A stretch of 64,000 nt of DNA from Euryarchaeota archaeon UBA486 (lineage in GTDB: Archaea; Thermoplasmatota; Poseidoniia; Poseidoniales; Poseidoniaceae), in assembly GCA_002497765.1 (NCBI GenBank), contig DAET01000046.1:82429-146428 (forward strand). The letters run 5' to 3'. Of this stretch, positions 1 to 8,903 are shown piece by piece. Numbering within the stretch: the stretch's first letter is position 1; every line of letters begins with the position of its first letter. The notes beneath the pieces are model-generated. The model did no database searches. It was not told the origin of the DNA and saw only the letters and a program-made list of their open reading frames with translations. A program made the position numbers and the translations under genes.

Positions 1-1337
1 GTGCTAACGCCAATGAGGGCGAGCAAGACCGAAACGGGGTTGAACAGGCCGTAGCCGAGCAGGAACCCTTCATCCTCCTCCACCACGCTGAACGAGACGT
101 TGCTGTCCACGGTTTCGTTGACCCAAATGGCGGCGTTGATGACGCGCTTTTGGTAGTTCAGATTCCACATGCCATCGCCGTTCACCACATCGTCGTCCAC
201 CTCAAAAGTGACTTGGGTAGCATTGCTGGCGTTGACACCAAAGAGCGGTGATGCCCACAGGATTTCACCCGCAGAACTGTGGTACTCCAGACTGGCGTTG
301 GCGGTTGAAGCGCGGCCGTGGTTCACGATGTCCACGGTCAGCTCGTCGTCGTCAAGCACGATGGATTGGACATCGAGCCGGGCACGCCAGTACCAGACGT
401 TGTCAATGAGGAAGCGCATGACGTCCATTTCCTCAGCGAGCCGGTCGTTGAGGTTCTCGAAACTGCCGGGGACGAACTGCTCGTCGTCGGTCTCAAAGGT
501 GAACGTGGGAAAGCCCATGACGCCGTACCCGTAATCTCGGCTCGTACCACAGTTTGGATAGAGTCCTTGATTGGCGTTTTGCATCGGAATTTCGGAGATG
601 TTAGCGTTCACATCGTCTCGAATGCGCCAAAACAATTCCCAGTCGGGGGGTTGCTCGGGCCACTTGCCCCACGGGTAGAGGATGATCCATACACCGGTGT
701 GCATGGTCACATAAAGGTCAGCGTCGGTCACATGAGCGTTGATGTAGGCTGCGTTTGCTGCTGTTTCTGCTTCGCTGAACGCGCTGCTCCCCGGTTGGGT
801 GGTGGGGCAGGTGTTCCAGTAGTGGTCGTAATTTCGGTTGAGGTCCACTTGGTTGATGTTCCAGCGGGTGTCAATGTCGTTGCCGTCCGGATTGAGCATG
901 ATGAGGATGTGGAGTTCGGAATTTTGCAAGACGTTGATGGCCTCTTCGTTCCCTTGATTCCAGCCGTTGATGTACCATTTTGCCGACAACCATGCCAGGG
1001 CTGTTCCGAGGTATTCGTTTCCGTGGTGGCCGCCGTCAATGTAGATGATTTCCTTGGCAGACCCGTTGGCTTTGGTCTCCATCGACCAGTCCGAGAGACG
1101 AACGACCCAAAGCGTCCTTCCAAGTTCCGACTCTCCGGCGCTGACCAAATCAACGATGTCAGGGTTTTCGTCCGCCCAATCGTTGACCTCCATCGTGAGG
1201 GCAGCCCATGTCATGTGAACGTGATTGTCGATGGGTTCACCGGGCCAAACCGGTGTTTGAGAGGGGTCGTATTGGGCTGCCGCTGGTGGAAGGGTGGCCA
1301 TCATCATGCAAACAACCAAGCCGATGGCCACTCGCAT
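1..1337 (-). CDS. Secreted zinc carboxypeptidase, M14 family (3' end cut by window edge)
   Basis: The protein is a metallopeptidase that should remove C-terminal residues from peptides outside the cell. It starts with a signal peptide (residues 1-21, MRVAIGLVV core, AAAQ cleavage region). The M14 zinc motif HxxE is seen at H105-E108 within GGHHGNEY. It is followed by the substrate-binding LNRNY motif, a later zinc His in TMHTGVW and the catalytic Glu in FTFETDDE. An Ig-like region and the start of a hydrophobic segment (LLGYGLFNPVSVLLALIG) follow, so the protein probably ends in a membrane anchor beyond position 1. The reading frame is open to the window edge, so the C-terminus is missing. 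The next gene upstream on the same strand is 47 bp away, so the two may be co-transcribed. Family membership is clear; substrate specificity is not. Confidence 0.9.
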   Translation of the reverse strand, partial: MRVAIGLVVCMMMATLPPAAAQYDPSQTPVWPGEPIDNHVHMTWAALTMEVNDWADENPDIVDLVSAGESELGRTLWVVRLSDWSMETKANGSAKEIIYIDGGHHGNEYLGTALAWLSAKWYINGWNQGNEEAINVLQNSELHILIMLNPDGNDIDTRWNINQVDLNRNYDHYWNTCPTTQPGSSAFSEAETAANAAYINAHVTDADLYVTMHTGVWIILYPWGKWPEQPPDWELFWRIRDDVNANISEIPMQNANQGLYPNCGTSRDYGYGVMGFPTFTFETDDEQFVPGSFENLNDRLAEEMDVMRFLIDNVWYWRARLDVQSIVLDDDELTVDIVNHGRASTANASLEYHSSAGEILWASPLFGVNASNATQVTFEVDDDVVNGDGMWNLNYQKRVINAAIWVNETVDSNVSFSVVEEDEGFLLGYGLFNPVSVLLALIGVS

Positions 1338-1384
1338 GGCTGGGCGTTGCGGCGGTGAATGAAAAACGCTTGCCTGAGTCGCGC

Positions 1385-1804
1385 TCACCAGTCGGAGGTG
1401 AAGGCGTTGGGGTTGGCCACCTTTTCGCCCTCGCGTGTCCAGATGCTGGGGCCGTCGGTGGCGTAGATGTCGGCGAAAGGATCGATTTCTTCCTCTTGCA
1501 GGTTGCGCTGCATGTAGGCCTCGACGCGCTCACGGAGGTCGGGCTTGAACTTCCAGTAGTGGATGCGCCATTCACGTCCGTCCCACAGCGTGGTTTCTTC
1601 GGATTCGGTGGTGAGCAAGTCGTAGTCTTGGAACATGTAAAACAAGTTGCGATCGGTTGGTTCGAGGGCGTTGTCGATGATGCGGTTGTAAAAACCGAAG
1701 AAGCCGAGCGCGTGTTCGGCCATGCCTTGGGCAACCTCGGCGTCCATGTCGAGGTCAATGTGCTGTTGAATTGCCTTTGTTAGCTCTGCAAGTGTCATGC
1801 CCAT
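1385..1804 (-). CDS. Small conserved hypothetical protein (possible DUF6015-type)
   Basis: This is a 139-residue soluble acidic protein with no signal peptide or membrane segment. The N-terminal half is predicted helical (AELTKAIQQHIDLDMDAEVAQGMAEHALGFFGFYN, in part) and the C-terminal half is rich in Trp and Tyr. The start at 1804 is preceded by GGAGG with 7-nt spacing, and a TATA-like element sits about 50 bp upstream. The helical MTLAELTKAI start reminds me of small euryarchaeal DUF6015 proteins, but that is recollection and untested. It lies just upstream of the M14 peptidase on the same strand. Function is unknown. Confidence 0.7.
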   Translation of the reverse strand: MGMTLAELTKAIQQHIDLDMDAEVAQGMAEHALGFFGFYNRIIDNALEPTDRNLFYMFQDYDLLTTESEETTLWDGREWRIHYWKFKPDLRERVEAYMQRNLQEEEIDPFADIYATDGPSIWTREGEKVANPNAFTSDW

Positions 1805-1850
1805 CGTCTCGCCTCCGAACTCGGTAAACCGGGTGTTTTCGGTCCCCGTT

Positions 1851-1860
1851 GCTATATTTT
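1851..1860 (-). promoter_or_regulatory. TATA-like box for the gene starting at 1804
   Basis: Read on the minus strand this is AAAATATAGC. It lies about 50 bp upstream of the start codon at 1804, leaving room for a leader of about 25 nt that includes the GGAGG ribosome site. The assignment rests on position and composition only. Confidence 0.45.
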
Positions 1861-1918
1861 ATTGGTCACCAACCCATATTAAGTGTTCCATGTCTTTTCA
1901 TGAAATCGGTCCTTTCAA

Positions 1919-1931
1919 CCCGAAAATCGGG
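1919..1931 (+). other. Short hairpin upstream of the agmatinase gene
   Basis: CCCGA-AAA-TCGGG forms a perfect 5-bp stem with a 3-nt loop in the 178-bp divergent region, about 50 nt before the agmatinase start. It could lie in the 5' leader of the polyamine operon or simply be a short chance dyad. The rest of the 1805-1982 gap holds TATA-like sequence for both directions (CATATTAAG near 1876 for the plus strand). Confidence 0.3.
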
Positions 1932-1982
1932 GCCTTGCTCTCATCGGCAGGATGATGAAGGTGGCGAGGGCCGACTCAAATC

Positions 1983-2999
1983 ATGTCGGAGGACTTTGAG
2001 GAAGGGGCGTTTCTCGGCCTCCCTCGTGGCGATGGTCCTGCCGATGTTGCCGTGGTTCCCCTCGCTTACGAGTTGACCACCTCCTACGGCACCGGTGCCT
2101 GTGATGGGCCGCAGGCCTGCGTTGAGGCCAGCGCCCAGGTGGAGTTGTACGACGACCGATTAGGCGATGACCTTCCGGCCGGCCTCGTCATTTCGACCGA
2201 GCCCGTTTGGGAGGGAACAACCCCAACACTTCGAGCACAGTTGGACGAACTGGCGGCGTACGTTGCTTCGTTCTACAACGGCGACCTGTTCCCCCTGTTT
2301 TTGGGAGGCGAGCACGGCATTCTTCCTCCCATCATGCACGCTGCTCGCCATCATCCTTCCGTCAACGGCGACCTTTCAACCCTGACCGTGGTGCAACTCG
2401 ATGCTCACGCCGACCTGCGAAGTTCCCTTGACGACGAGGTGTTCTCTCACGCTTGTGCGGCCTCTCGCAGCCTTGATGTGGGCGTAGGTCAACTGTTGCA
2501 GGCGGGCATTCGCGCCTACAGTCTGGAGGAAGCCGAGCGAATTCAAGGTGACAAGCGCATCATGACCTTCTTTGCTCGGGACACCCAACACCCGCACACC
2601 GGTAGGGCGGCGTGGCAAGCGTGGCTTGACCAGCTTTCGTCCCTGACCGGCCCGGTCCATTTCACGCTCGACATCGACGGGCTGGACGGCGCTTTGGTCC
2701 CTGCTACCGGCACCCCTGTACCTGGGGGGCTCAGCTATTGGCAAGCGGTGGAAACCATTGAAACACTGTTCGCCAACCCAAACGTTGTGGTGATCAGCGC
2801 CGACGTGAACGAAATTGTAGCCCAAGACGACACGCCGCTTACACAGTTTACGGCGGCGGCCCTCGCCACCAAGATCATCGCCAGCCATGTGCTCGCACGC
2901 CGGGAAGGACGCTGGGCGCCCCGTTCCTCTTCTTTGACCCAGCCCCCCGATGAAACGTTCTTCCAGCGGTTTGAGGCGAGCGTTCCTTCGGCATCTTGA
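1983..2999 (+). CDS. speB: Agmatinase / ureohydrolase (arginase family)
   Basis: Agmatinase hydrolyses agmatine to putrescine and urea in the cytoplasm, using two Mn ions. The 338-residue length is close to the family norm. The metal ligands are present in order: H111 in GGEHG (108-112), D140, H142 and D144 in DAHADLR, and D230 and D232 in DIDGLDG. These are followed by the usual TGTPVPGGL segment. It is the first of three closely spaced genes (35 bp, then 3 bp), followed by AdoMet decarboxylase and deoxyhypusine synthase, which fits supply of spermidine for hypusine formation. Agmatinase is preferred over arginase from the context and from the GGEH variant; other ureohydrolase substrates cannot be excluded. 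Confidence 0.9.
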   Translation: MSEDFEEGAFLGLPRGDGPADVAVVPLAYELTTSYGTGACDGPQACVEASAQVELYDDRLGDDLPAGLVISTEPVWEGTTPTLRAQLDELAAYVASFYNGDLFPLFLGGEHGILPPIMHAARHHPSVNGDLSTLTVVQLDAHADLRSSLDDEVFSHACAASRSLDVGVGQLLQAGIRAYSLEEAERIQGDKRIMTFFARDTQHPHTGRAAWQAWLDQLSSLTGPVHFTLDIDGLDGALVPATGTPVPGGLSYWQAVETIETLFANPNVVVISADVNEIVAQDDTPLTQFTAAALATKIIASHVLARREGRWAPRSSSLTQPPDETFFQRFEASVPSAS

Positions 3000-3034
3000 A
3001 ATAACAACCGGTGAGGCAGGGCGCAGGTGATTCC

Positions 3035-3421
3035 ATGACGACCGACCGGCCTCAAGGCGCCCACGTGTTCTTGGATTATGTCAACGCCTTTTTTGGAGGC
3101 GAAGATGACTACCAGTGGCTCTTTTCGACGATGCGGGAAGCCGTTGCCCAAAGCACGGCTACGGAGGTCCATGCCCACCTCGCTCCGTTTGATGGAAGCA
3201 CCTCGCCGCCGGGGTTTGCGGCGGTGGTGCTGATTGACGAGAGCCACATCACGGCCCACTGCTATGCCGACCGAGGGCTCTTGGCAGTGGATTGCTTCAC
3301 CTGCGGCGACACCGATCCCGAACTCATCGCTTCCTACCTTCACGAGCAACTTACGAAGCGGTTTCCGAACGTGAAGCGAATGCGAAAGGACCGCGTGAAC
3401 CGGTTCATTACGGAGGATTAA
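3035..3421 (+). CDS. speD: S-adenosylmethionine decarboxylase proenzyme
   Basis: The enzyme makes decarboxylated AdoMet, the aminopropyl donor for spermidine. It self-cleaves before a Ser that becomes the pyruvoyl cofactor. The class 1b signature is clear: D68-E69-S70-H71, then H75 and C90 in DCFTCG, so cleavage is expected between E69 and S70. I chose the ATG at 3035 (128 residues) over the GTG at 3011 because AGGTGA lies 5 nt before it and the shorter form matches the family length of about 120-130 residues. It sits 3 bp before the deoxyhypusine synthase gene. No spermidine synthase gene is seen in the window. Confidence 0.93.
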   Translation: MTTDRPQGAHVFLDYVNAFFGGEDDYQWLFSTMREAVAQSTATEVHAHLAPFDGSTSPPGFAAVVLIDESHITAHCYADRGLLAVDCFTCGDTDPELIASYLHEQLTKRFPNVKRMRKDRVNRFITED

Positions 3422-3424
3422 GCG

Positions 3425-4384
3425 ATGTCCATTCGTTCCTTCGTTGACGAGCATTACCGCCATTTCAATGCTGGGACCGTCGCTCGGGCATCGGCCTCGC
3501 TCGTGGAGGTTCTCGATGATGGCGGGCGCATCTTTCTCACCTTGGCCGGCGCGATGAGCACGGCGGAAATTGGACGCAGTTTGGCCGACATGATCCGTGC
3601 CGGGCACATCGCAGCCATCTCGTGCACGGGTGCGAACCTCGAAGAGGACGTCTTCAACCTCGTTGCCCACGATGCCTATGTCAAAGTGGCCAATCACGAG
3701 GACCTCTCACCTGAAGATGAGGCAGCGCTCCTGGAGCGCAAGTTGAACCGGGTGACCGATGTCTGCATCCCTGAGGACGCCGCAATTCGGGCCATCGAAC
3801 ACCATCTCATGGGTGTGTGGCGGGCTGCACAGGAAGCCAGTGAATCCCTGTTGCCCCACGAACACCTGTATCGCTTGCTGCGCTCGGGGGTCCTCGAAGA
3901 CACCTACCAAGCCGACCCAAACCACTCATGGTTGCTGGCCGCTGCCGACGCCAACCTCCCGCTTTTCGTCCCCGGCTGGGAGGACTCCACGCTGGGCAAC
4001 ATCTTCGCCGCTCGTTGTTCGGAAGGGCATCTTCATCCTGACGTGGTGCTGAGTGGGACTCACTACATGACGGACATGATGGCGTTCTACCGCTCGTGCA
4101 CCACGCCCTTGGCCTTTCTCCAGTCTGGAGGGGGCATCGCAGGGGACTTTCCCATCTGCGTGGTGCCGCTGCTCCACCAAGACTTGAAGGAGGAACATGT
4201 CCCGCTATGGTCGTGGTTTTGCCAAATCACGGACGCTACCGCCTCCTACGGCGGCTACTCCGGGGCACCCCCCAACGAGAAAATCACGTGGGGGAAACTG
4301 GGTGTTGAGACGCCGAAGTTCAACGTTCAAAGCGATGCAACCATCGTGTTGCCGCTTATGTTCGCCTATGTTCTTGACCGATAA
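3425..4384 (+). CDS. dys: Deoxyhypusine synthase
   Basis: It transfers the aminobutyl group of spermidine to a lysine of initiation factor aIF5A, the first step of hypusine formation. The 319-residue length is typical for archaea. Visible family features are the NAD-binding SCTGANLEED region (66-75), THYMTD (212-217) and the active-site WGK with K291, which argues against the lysine-deficient paralogues. It is the third gene of the agmatinase and AdoMet decarboxylase cluster, linking polyamine synthesis to its essential use in translation. A homospermidine-synthase-like role is possible for some family members, but the retained Lys and the context favour true Dys. Confidence 0.9.
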   Translation: MSIRSFVDEHYRHFNAGTVARASASLVEVLDDGGRIFLTLAGAMSTAEIGRSLADMIRAGHIAAISCTGANLEEDVFNLVAHDAYVKVANHEDLSPEDEAALLERKLNRVTDVCIPEDAAIRAIEHHLMGVWRAAQEASESLLPHEHLYRLLRSGVLEDTYQADPNHSWLLAAADANLPLFVPGWEDSTLGNIFAARCSEGHLHPDVVLSGTHYMTDMMAFYRSCTTPLAFLQSGGGIAGDFPICVVPLLHQDLKEEHVPLWSWFCQITDATASYGGYSGAPPNEKITWGKLGVETPKFNVQSDATIVLPLMFAYVLDR

Positions 4385-4434
4385 CGGCACATCATCCCCA
4401 AAGTCTTGAAGGGGAGCAGCACCACCTTCGCACC

Positions 4435-7400
4435 ATGACGAATCGAGGAGTGAGCATCTGCCTTGCGGTTGTTTTGGCGATGTCGTTGGTGCCGGCCTCG
4501 GTGCAAGCGGACGAGGTTCCATCCGTGCAGATCACCACGCACTGGGTCGGAGACGGGCCCACAGCGACCCTTCACGCCTACACCCTGACCTTCTCGGACA
4601 ACGGAACCTACAGCGTTGACATCGACATGCTCCAGGACCGCAACGGTACGGCGCTTCCAACCTCATACAACCTTGCGTGGGACAGCATGGGCGGTGTACG
4701 CACAGCGCTCCTTACGTTTGACACGTCCTTGGCGTGGGGTGATGTGATTGATTTGACCGTCACCATCACGGACCATGACGGAACATCAGGCCTTGACATC
4801 GCCACGCAGCGCACCTTTACTGTCGGGCAGTGGAATCAGCCGATGGACGACCACGAAGTCCTCCTCTCGACCTCGTGGGCGATGAACCAAAATTACACCA
4901 CGGAAGCAGGCGAACAAGCGTTTGACCTCTCGTTCACGGGCCAAGGTTGGCAGGAACGTGTCGGCACCACCCTCTCGTCATGGGAACTCGGCAACGGCAC
5001 CTTCCGAACCGTGGAAACCACGGAGGACGGGGCAACAGAGTTGAATTTGGTGCTGACTCAACTGTGGAAGAACGAAACCGTTGTCGCAGGACTGCTCACC
5101 AGCCAAGTCTTTGATGCTCGAGGCTTTGGAAACCTCCAGACCACGATCATTGATGGCGATATGGTGACGGTGATTGACGCCGATGTGTCGCAGGCACTTC
5201 TCAACCGGTCGGTCATCAACGGTGTGGTTGGTGAACATCTTTCGATTGAGGCAACGGGCTTGCTCAACGTCTCGGAAGATGGTGAGGAGAACAATTCGCT
5301 TTCCATCGATGGCGAACTCGCTGTGTTCTTGTTTGAGTATGTCGACCTCGATGGCGAGCGTTTGCTGCAACACACCCAGTTTGAAGCGATGGCCGATTTC
5401 ATCCTGATTGAAGACGGGTCTCGGCTGGACGTCTCGCTGGACGGTTTTTCCTCCCTTGCTCGGTGGGAAAACGGTGTGCGCACACAGCACTTGGAAGAAC
5501 TCTACGGAGCCGGCACCTTCGGATTTGCCGACCAGGACGAAAATGCTTCATTGCAGGTCAACGGCACCATCCTCGACCTCCACACCAAACTCGAAAACGG
5601 CACGACCCTCATTGATGACCTCCACGTTGACGGCACGCTTTCGGGCGACGTGCAGGGCACGTTCGGTGTGGTTCGAACCATCGAAGACACCGGCATGCAA
5701 GCCAACGCTACGGGCGAGCTCTTTCTCGTGAACGTCATCTTCCAGGAATCATGGTTCAACATCACCGGCATCAACGGTGGGAATTTCTTTGACGGCGCTG
5801 GGGTTGGCGCTACGCACAACCAAACTTGGGACTACCAAGCCGTCCAGTCCGATTGGGACAACCGAACGGTCCGCCTCGTCTGGCGAGAAACCGGTCCGGA
5901 TGCCTCGGAGGGCGAGGACTTCCCAGAACGGAGCCCGATTCAGCAAAACGCAACGGCACCAGTGGCTGAAGAGGGTCTCGGCAACCTCACGGTCGGTCGA
6001 GAAACAGGCCTCATGCCCATTCCGTTGATGAAGGACGACCGTCTTCGTCTTTCAGGTCAGGAAGGCATCACGCTGACGGTGTCGGCCGGTGATACCCGCA
6101 TCGATGTCAGGGACGGGCACAACCTCACGGTCATCGAGTGGACGGGCGTCTACGAGGGCGATGGTGAGGCCGGTTTGGCTTCGGGTGCCATGGTGTCTGC
6201 CGGGCCGCTGAAAGGCCTCCTGTCCACCGTCCAGCGAACATTGGCCGTGCCGTTTGGCGAGGACAGCGAAACGGTCGTGCTGGAGGAAACGCAAACCCTT
6301 GAGCGAGTGCTTTCTCCGGAAATCGTCAGCGAGGACGACAACACGGCTCCCTCCATTGGCGAAGTTCAGTGGCGAGACGGGCTTGCCATTGGTGAAGGCG
6401 CCATGGTTGCTCATCTCGAAGTGAGCGTCAACGACCTCGAGTGGAACGTCATTGGCGTGACCGCCGACCTTTCGTCCCTTGATTTGGGCGAAGTAGAACT
6501 CAACGACCGCGGCCTCAACGGCGACGCCGCCATCGGTGATGACATCTACACGGCGTCGGTGATCATCACCGGCCTCCAGGTCGGCGCTCATTCGGTCGGC
6601 GTGTCCGCCACGGACAGTTTCGGAGCCACGAGTTCCACCACGGGGGAGCTCGATGTGAGCAATCAGGCCCCGCGAATCATCGATGTTGAGGTGGTGCCAA
6701 CCTCCCTCGAGCGAGGTCAATCCGCCGTCATCAACGTTGAGGCCTACGACGGGCACGGCGTTGATCGAGTTCAACTCGATCTTCGGGAGTACGGAGGCGA
6801 AGTCGTGAACATGACCTCCGAGGACAGGCTGGTTTGGGCGGCCATGGTCGAAATGCCCATCGGAATGAATCCGGGTCATCGGTCCATGCTGATCGTGGCC
6901 ACCGACGATCTGGGGGCCATCACGCAGCAGCGGTTCTTCACGCCGGTCGATGAGGTTGGAAGCCCTGTGTATGGGCCTCACCACGTCGCGTCGGAGGTGG
7001 AACTGCCAATCGAAATTCACATCCTCAACGACCGGCCCGTGCTGGTCAGCGACTCGGTACGCCTCGACAAAAATCCAGACGAGCAAGCGGTCTACACGGT
7101 CCAAGCGACCGATCCCGACGGCGTGGAACGCGTTCAAATCCGACTCGGCGTCTTTGCGCCCATCGGTGGTGGCGAATGGGCCATGATGCACGACGACGGC
7201 GTGAACGGTGGCGATGAAGTGGCGGGCGACGGCACGTACAGCGTCCTCCTGTCCGTGCGGGGTGGAACACCGCTTGGCACCCATCAAGTCTCGTTGAGGG
7301 CGTTTGACGTCTACGGGGAGTTGAACACGGATTCCGCCGTCATTACGCTCGCTGAACCCGATACTCCGGGTGTCTCCGAAGGTGGCCTCAGCACCATGGT

Positions 7401-7509
7401 GCTTGGCGCCTTGGGGATGGTGGTCTTCCTCGGTGCCTTGGTGGTCCTTGCGTTGATGCTTCGCCGAGGTGGTGGAGGCGAGGGTGGCGACCGCTTCGGC
7501 ATGCAATGA
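4435..7509 (+). CDS. Large membrane-anchored surface protein, repeat-rich ectodomain
   Basis: This 1024-residue protein starts with a signal peptide (VSICLAVVLAMSLVPASVQA) and ends with one transmembrane helix (MVLGALGMVVFLGALVVLAL) plus a short Arg/Gly-rich cytosolic tail. The ectodomain is acidic and beta-strand rich, with many N-x-T/S sequons. Its last third has Ig-like units with two related Asp/Gly loops: LNDRGLNGDAAIGDDIYTAS near residues 695-715 and HDDGVNGGDEVAGDGTYS near 920-940. These resemble the calcium-type loops seen in large archaeal surface proteins. It follows the dys gene by 50 bp, but its role looks unrelated. The gene is likely real and extracellular; specific function is unknown (adhesion or cell-envelope structure are options). 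Confidence 0.85.
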   Translation: MTNRGVSICLAVVLAMSLVPASVQADEVPSVQITTHWVGDGPTATLHAYTLTFSDNGTYSVDIDMLQDRNGTALPTSYNLAWDSMGGVRTALLTFDTSLAWGDVIDLTVTITDHDGTSGLDIATQRTFTVGQWNQPMDDHEVLLSTSWAMNQNYTTEAGEQAFDLSFTGQGWQERVGTTLSSWELGNGTFRTVETTEDGATELNLVLTQLWKNETVVAGLLTSQVFDARGFGNLQTTIIDGDMVTVIDADVSQALLNRSVINGVVGEHLSIEATGLLNVSEDGEENNSLSIDGELAVFLFEYVDLDGERLLQHTQFEAMADFILIEDGSRLDVSLDGFSSLARWENGVRTQHLEELYGAGTFGFADQDENASLQVNGTILDLHTKLENGTTLIDDLHVDGTLSGDVQGTFGVVRTIEDTGMQANATGELFLVNVIFQESWFNITGINGGNFFDGAGVGATHNQTWDYQAVQSDWDNRTVRLVWRETGPDASEGEDFPERSPIQQNATAPVAEEGLGNLTVGRETGLMPIPLMKDDRLRLSGQEGITLTVSAGDTRIDVRDGHNLTVIEWTGVYEGDGEAGLASGAMVSAGPLKGLLSTVQRTLAVPFGEDSETVVLEETQTLERVLSPEIVSEDDNTAPSIGEVQWRDGLAIGEGAMVAHLEVSVNDLEWNVIGVTADLSSLDLGEVELNDRGLNGDAAIGDDIYTASVIITGLQVGAHSVGVSATDSFGATSSTTGELDVSNQAPRIIDVEVVPTSLERGQSAVINVEAYDGHGVDRVQLDLREYGGEVVNMTSEDRLVWAAMVEMPIGMNPGHRSMLIVATDDLGAITQQRFFTPVDEVGSPVYGPHHVASEVELPIEIHILNDRPVLVSDSVRLDKNPDEQAVYTVQATDPDGVERVQIRLGVFAPIGGGEWAMMHDDGVNGGDEVAGDGTYSVLLSVRGGTPLGTHQVSLRAFDVYGELNTDSAVITLAEPDTPGVSEGGLSTMVLGALGMVVFLGALVVLALMLRRGGGGEGGDRFGMQ

Positions 7510-7590
7510 CATGGCTCGCTCATGGGGCTCTTCTGTCAATCCTTCTTCGCCGACAACCGTTTAAACTCCTTCAAGGTCGGACGGCTACCA

Positions 7591-7665
7591 GCGAGCGTAG
7601 TGTAGTGGTTATCACCGGGCGTTGCCAACGCCTGAACCCGGGTTCGAGTCCCGGCGCTCGCACCA
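7591..7665 (+). tRNA. tRNA-Gly (anticodon GCC), CCA encoded
   Basis: The acceptor stem GCGAGCG pairs with CGCTCGC. The D-arm is GTGTAGTGGTTATCAC. The anticodon stem GGGCG/CGCCT encloses the loop TTGCCAA, with the GCC anticodon at 7624-7626. The T-arm is CCGGG-TTCGAGT-CCCGG. Discriminator A is followed by an encoded CCA at 7663-7665. No intron is present. It stands alone in the 227-bp gap between the surface protein and Alba. Confidence 0.97.
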
Positions 7666-7736
7666 CTGCGAGCCAATTGAGGTCATTTTCCTCTCAATGT
7701 TTATGGGATGAACGCCCCCAACACAAGCCGAGAGCC

Positions 7737-8057
7737 ATGAGCGACCGCAGAGTGATTTTTGTCGGCAAAAAGCCCCTTCATGCCTATGTCCGTGCCGTGG
7801 TCAAAGCCATGGAGGACGGTGACCGAGAAATTCAGTTGGTGGCCCGTGGCGCCACCATCTCAAGGGCGGTTGACGTGGCTGAAGTGTGCCGTCGAAGGAA
7901 CGGCCACATCGCCCAAGGCTTGCCAGCATCCGTGAACATTCAGCACCTCTCGTGCGAATCGGAAGAGGTCGAGGGTGAGAACGGTATGCGAACGGTGAGC
8001 GTGCTTCGCATCGACATGGAAGGCGTGGGCGACGTCCCCGAGCGTCAAGATGCTTGA
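7737..8057 (+). CDS. albA: DNA/RNA-binding chromatin protein Alba
   Basis: Alba coats DNA and also binds RNA in archaea. The 106-residue product begins with the typical VIFVGKKPLHAYVRAVVKAM strand-helix, with the conserved K-K-P. The ARGATISRAVDVAEVCRRR segment carries the nucleic-acid-contacting basic helix, and the C-terminal beta-hairpin is intact (VSVLRIDMEG). The start at 7737 gives the usual length; the frame is open further upstream but that stretch overlaps the tRNA. Its 3' end overlaps the convergent phosphatase gene by 13 bp. Confidence 0.93.
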   Translation: MSDRRVIFVGKKPLHAYVRAVVKAMEDGDREIQLVARGATISRAVDVAEVCRRRNGHIAQGLPASVNIQHLSCESEEVEGENGMRTVSVLRIDMEGVGDVPERQDA

Positions 8058-8416
8058 GCGGTCAACAATTCAAGCCTCCGCTGAATTTCCGCAGCCGTCG
8101 CCTCGTACACTTCATACGCTTGGCCGACCGGGTCTTCGAGCTCCCAATCCTGGTCGATTTTGATCGCCGGGCAGTGAACGCCGCATCCCATGGAGATGAC
8201 CATGTCGAAATCACTCGGATCGAAGTGTTCCAAGGATTTGGGCGCCATGTCCTCCGTCGAGATGCCTCGGCCTTCAAGGAGGTTGACGGCATGCCTGGCG
8301 ACCGCTTGGGCAGGATGAGTACCAGCTGAGGCGGCTTCAAAGCCCATGGATTTGGCCAATCCTTCGGCCATCTGAGAGCGACAGGAGTTTCCGACACATA
8401 CGAACAGGACCTTCAT
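8045..8416 (-). CDS. arsC: Arsenate reductase / low-molecular-weight protein tyrosine phosphatase family
   Basis: The 123-residue protein has the P-loop CVGNSCRSQ (C-x5-R) near the N-terminus and a DPVGQ segment carrying the general-acid Asp. The extra cysteine pair in MGCGVHCP is characteristic of thioredoxin-coupled arsenate reductases rather than plain tyrosine phosphatases. The likely reaction is arsenate to arsenite with a thiol cascade. The start codon ATG at 8416 gives MKVLFVCVGNS, the normal beginning of the family; the longer open frame upstream has no family similarity. No arsenite exporter or ArsR regulator is nearby, so a phosphatase role remains possible. Confidence 0.88.
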   Translation of the reverse strand: MKVLFVCVGNSCRSQMAEGLAKSMGFEAASAGTHPAQAVARHAVNLLEGRGISTEDMAPKSLEHFDPSDFDMVISMGCGVHCPAIKIDQDWELEDPVGQAYEVYEATAAEIQRRLELLTAQAS

Positions 8417-8501
8417 GCAATCCACAAGCAGACGATGCCATTTAGACTCTCGCTCCATAGTATGTTGATGCCTTGACATACCACGGCGTACACGGCCGTT
8501 T

Positions 8502-8843
8502 GTGTGGCGAGCACTCGGGCTCAACGTGGGCGTGTTCGGGCTCCTCTTTGGACTCCACATCGTGTTTGCAGCACGCGGCATGGACACTCCATTTGCCATG
8601 GTGGCTGCCCTCATCACCGTCCAGGTCGTTGCCTTTGGCCCCATTACGGCGTTGGGGACTTCGCCCGAAGCTGGGATTGAGCGTCGTCGTGCGCTCCGCC
8701 GCAGCACTCCACTTTCGCTGGCGATGGCGATTGGACTGGCTTGGGCTTATGGCGGCATGGCGTGGTCGCTGCCGGCGCTTATCGGCGTGCTCGGGGCCAC
8801 GGTGGTGGTTCACGGCGCCGCTGACCGTCGATGGTCGGCGTGA
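8502..8843 (+). CDS. Small integral membrane protein, unknown
   Basis: This 113-residue protein has three or four hydrophobic stretches: NVGVFGLLFGLHIVFAA, FAMVAALITVQVVAFGPI, LSLAMAIGLAWAYGGMA and LPALIGVLGATVVVHG. A basic loop RRRALRRS sits in the middle. The start is taken as GTG at 8502, because the frame upstream has no ATG before a stop. I recognise no family. It lies 60 bp before the Mrp gene and may be read with it. Confidence 0.6.
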   Translation: MWRALGLNVGVFGLLFGLHIVFAARGMDTPFAMVAALITVQVVAFGPITALGTSPEAGIERRRALRRSTPLSLAMAIGLAWAYGGMAWSLPALIGVLGATVVVHGAADRRWSA

Positions 8844-8903
8844 TGTGCGGTATCATTCCCCCCCTGTGGGTGGGTTGAAGTAGGCCAGTTTGGTGGTTAC
8901 ATC

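Noticed and set aside
318..1358. A 346-residue plus-strand reading frame opposite the first gene
   Set aside because: The minus strand encodes a clear M14 peptidase with signal peptide and all catalytic residues. The plus-strand frame is a GC-rich shadow without family features.
6052..7539. A 495-residue minus-strand frame inside the first large surface protein
   Set aside because: It is His/Val/Asp-rich sequence typical of the antisense frame of an acidic GC-rich gene, with no recognisable domain, and the sense gene has signal peptide and anchor.
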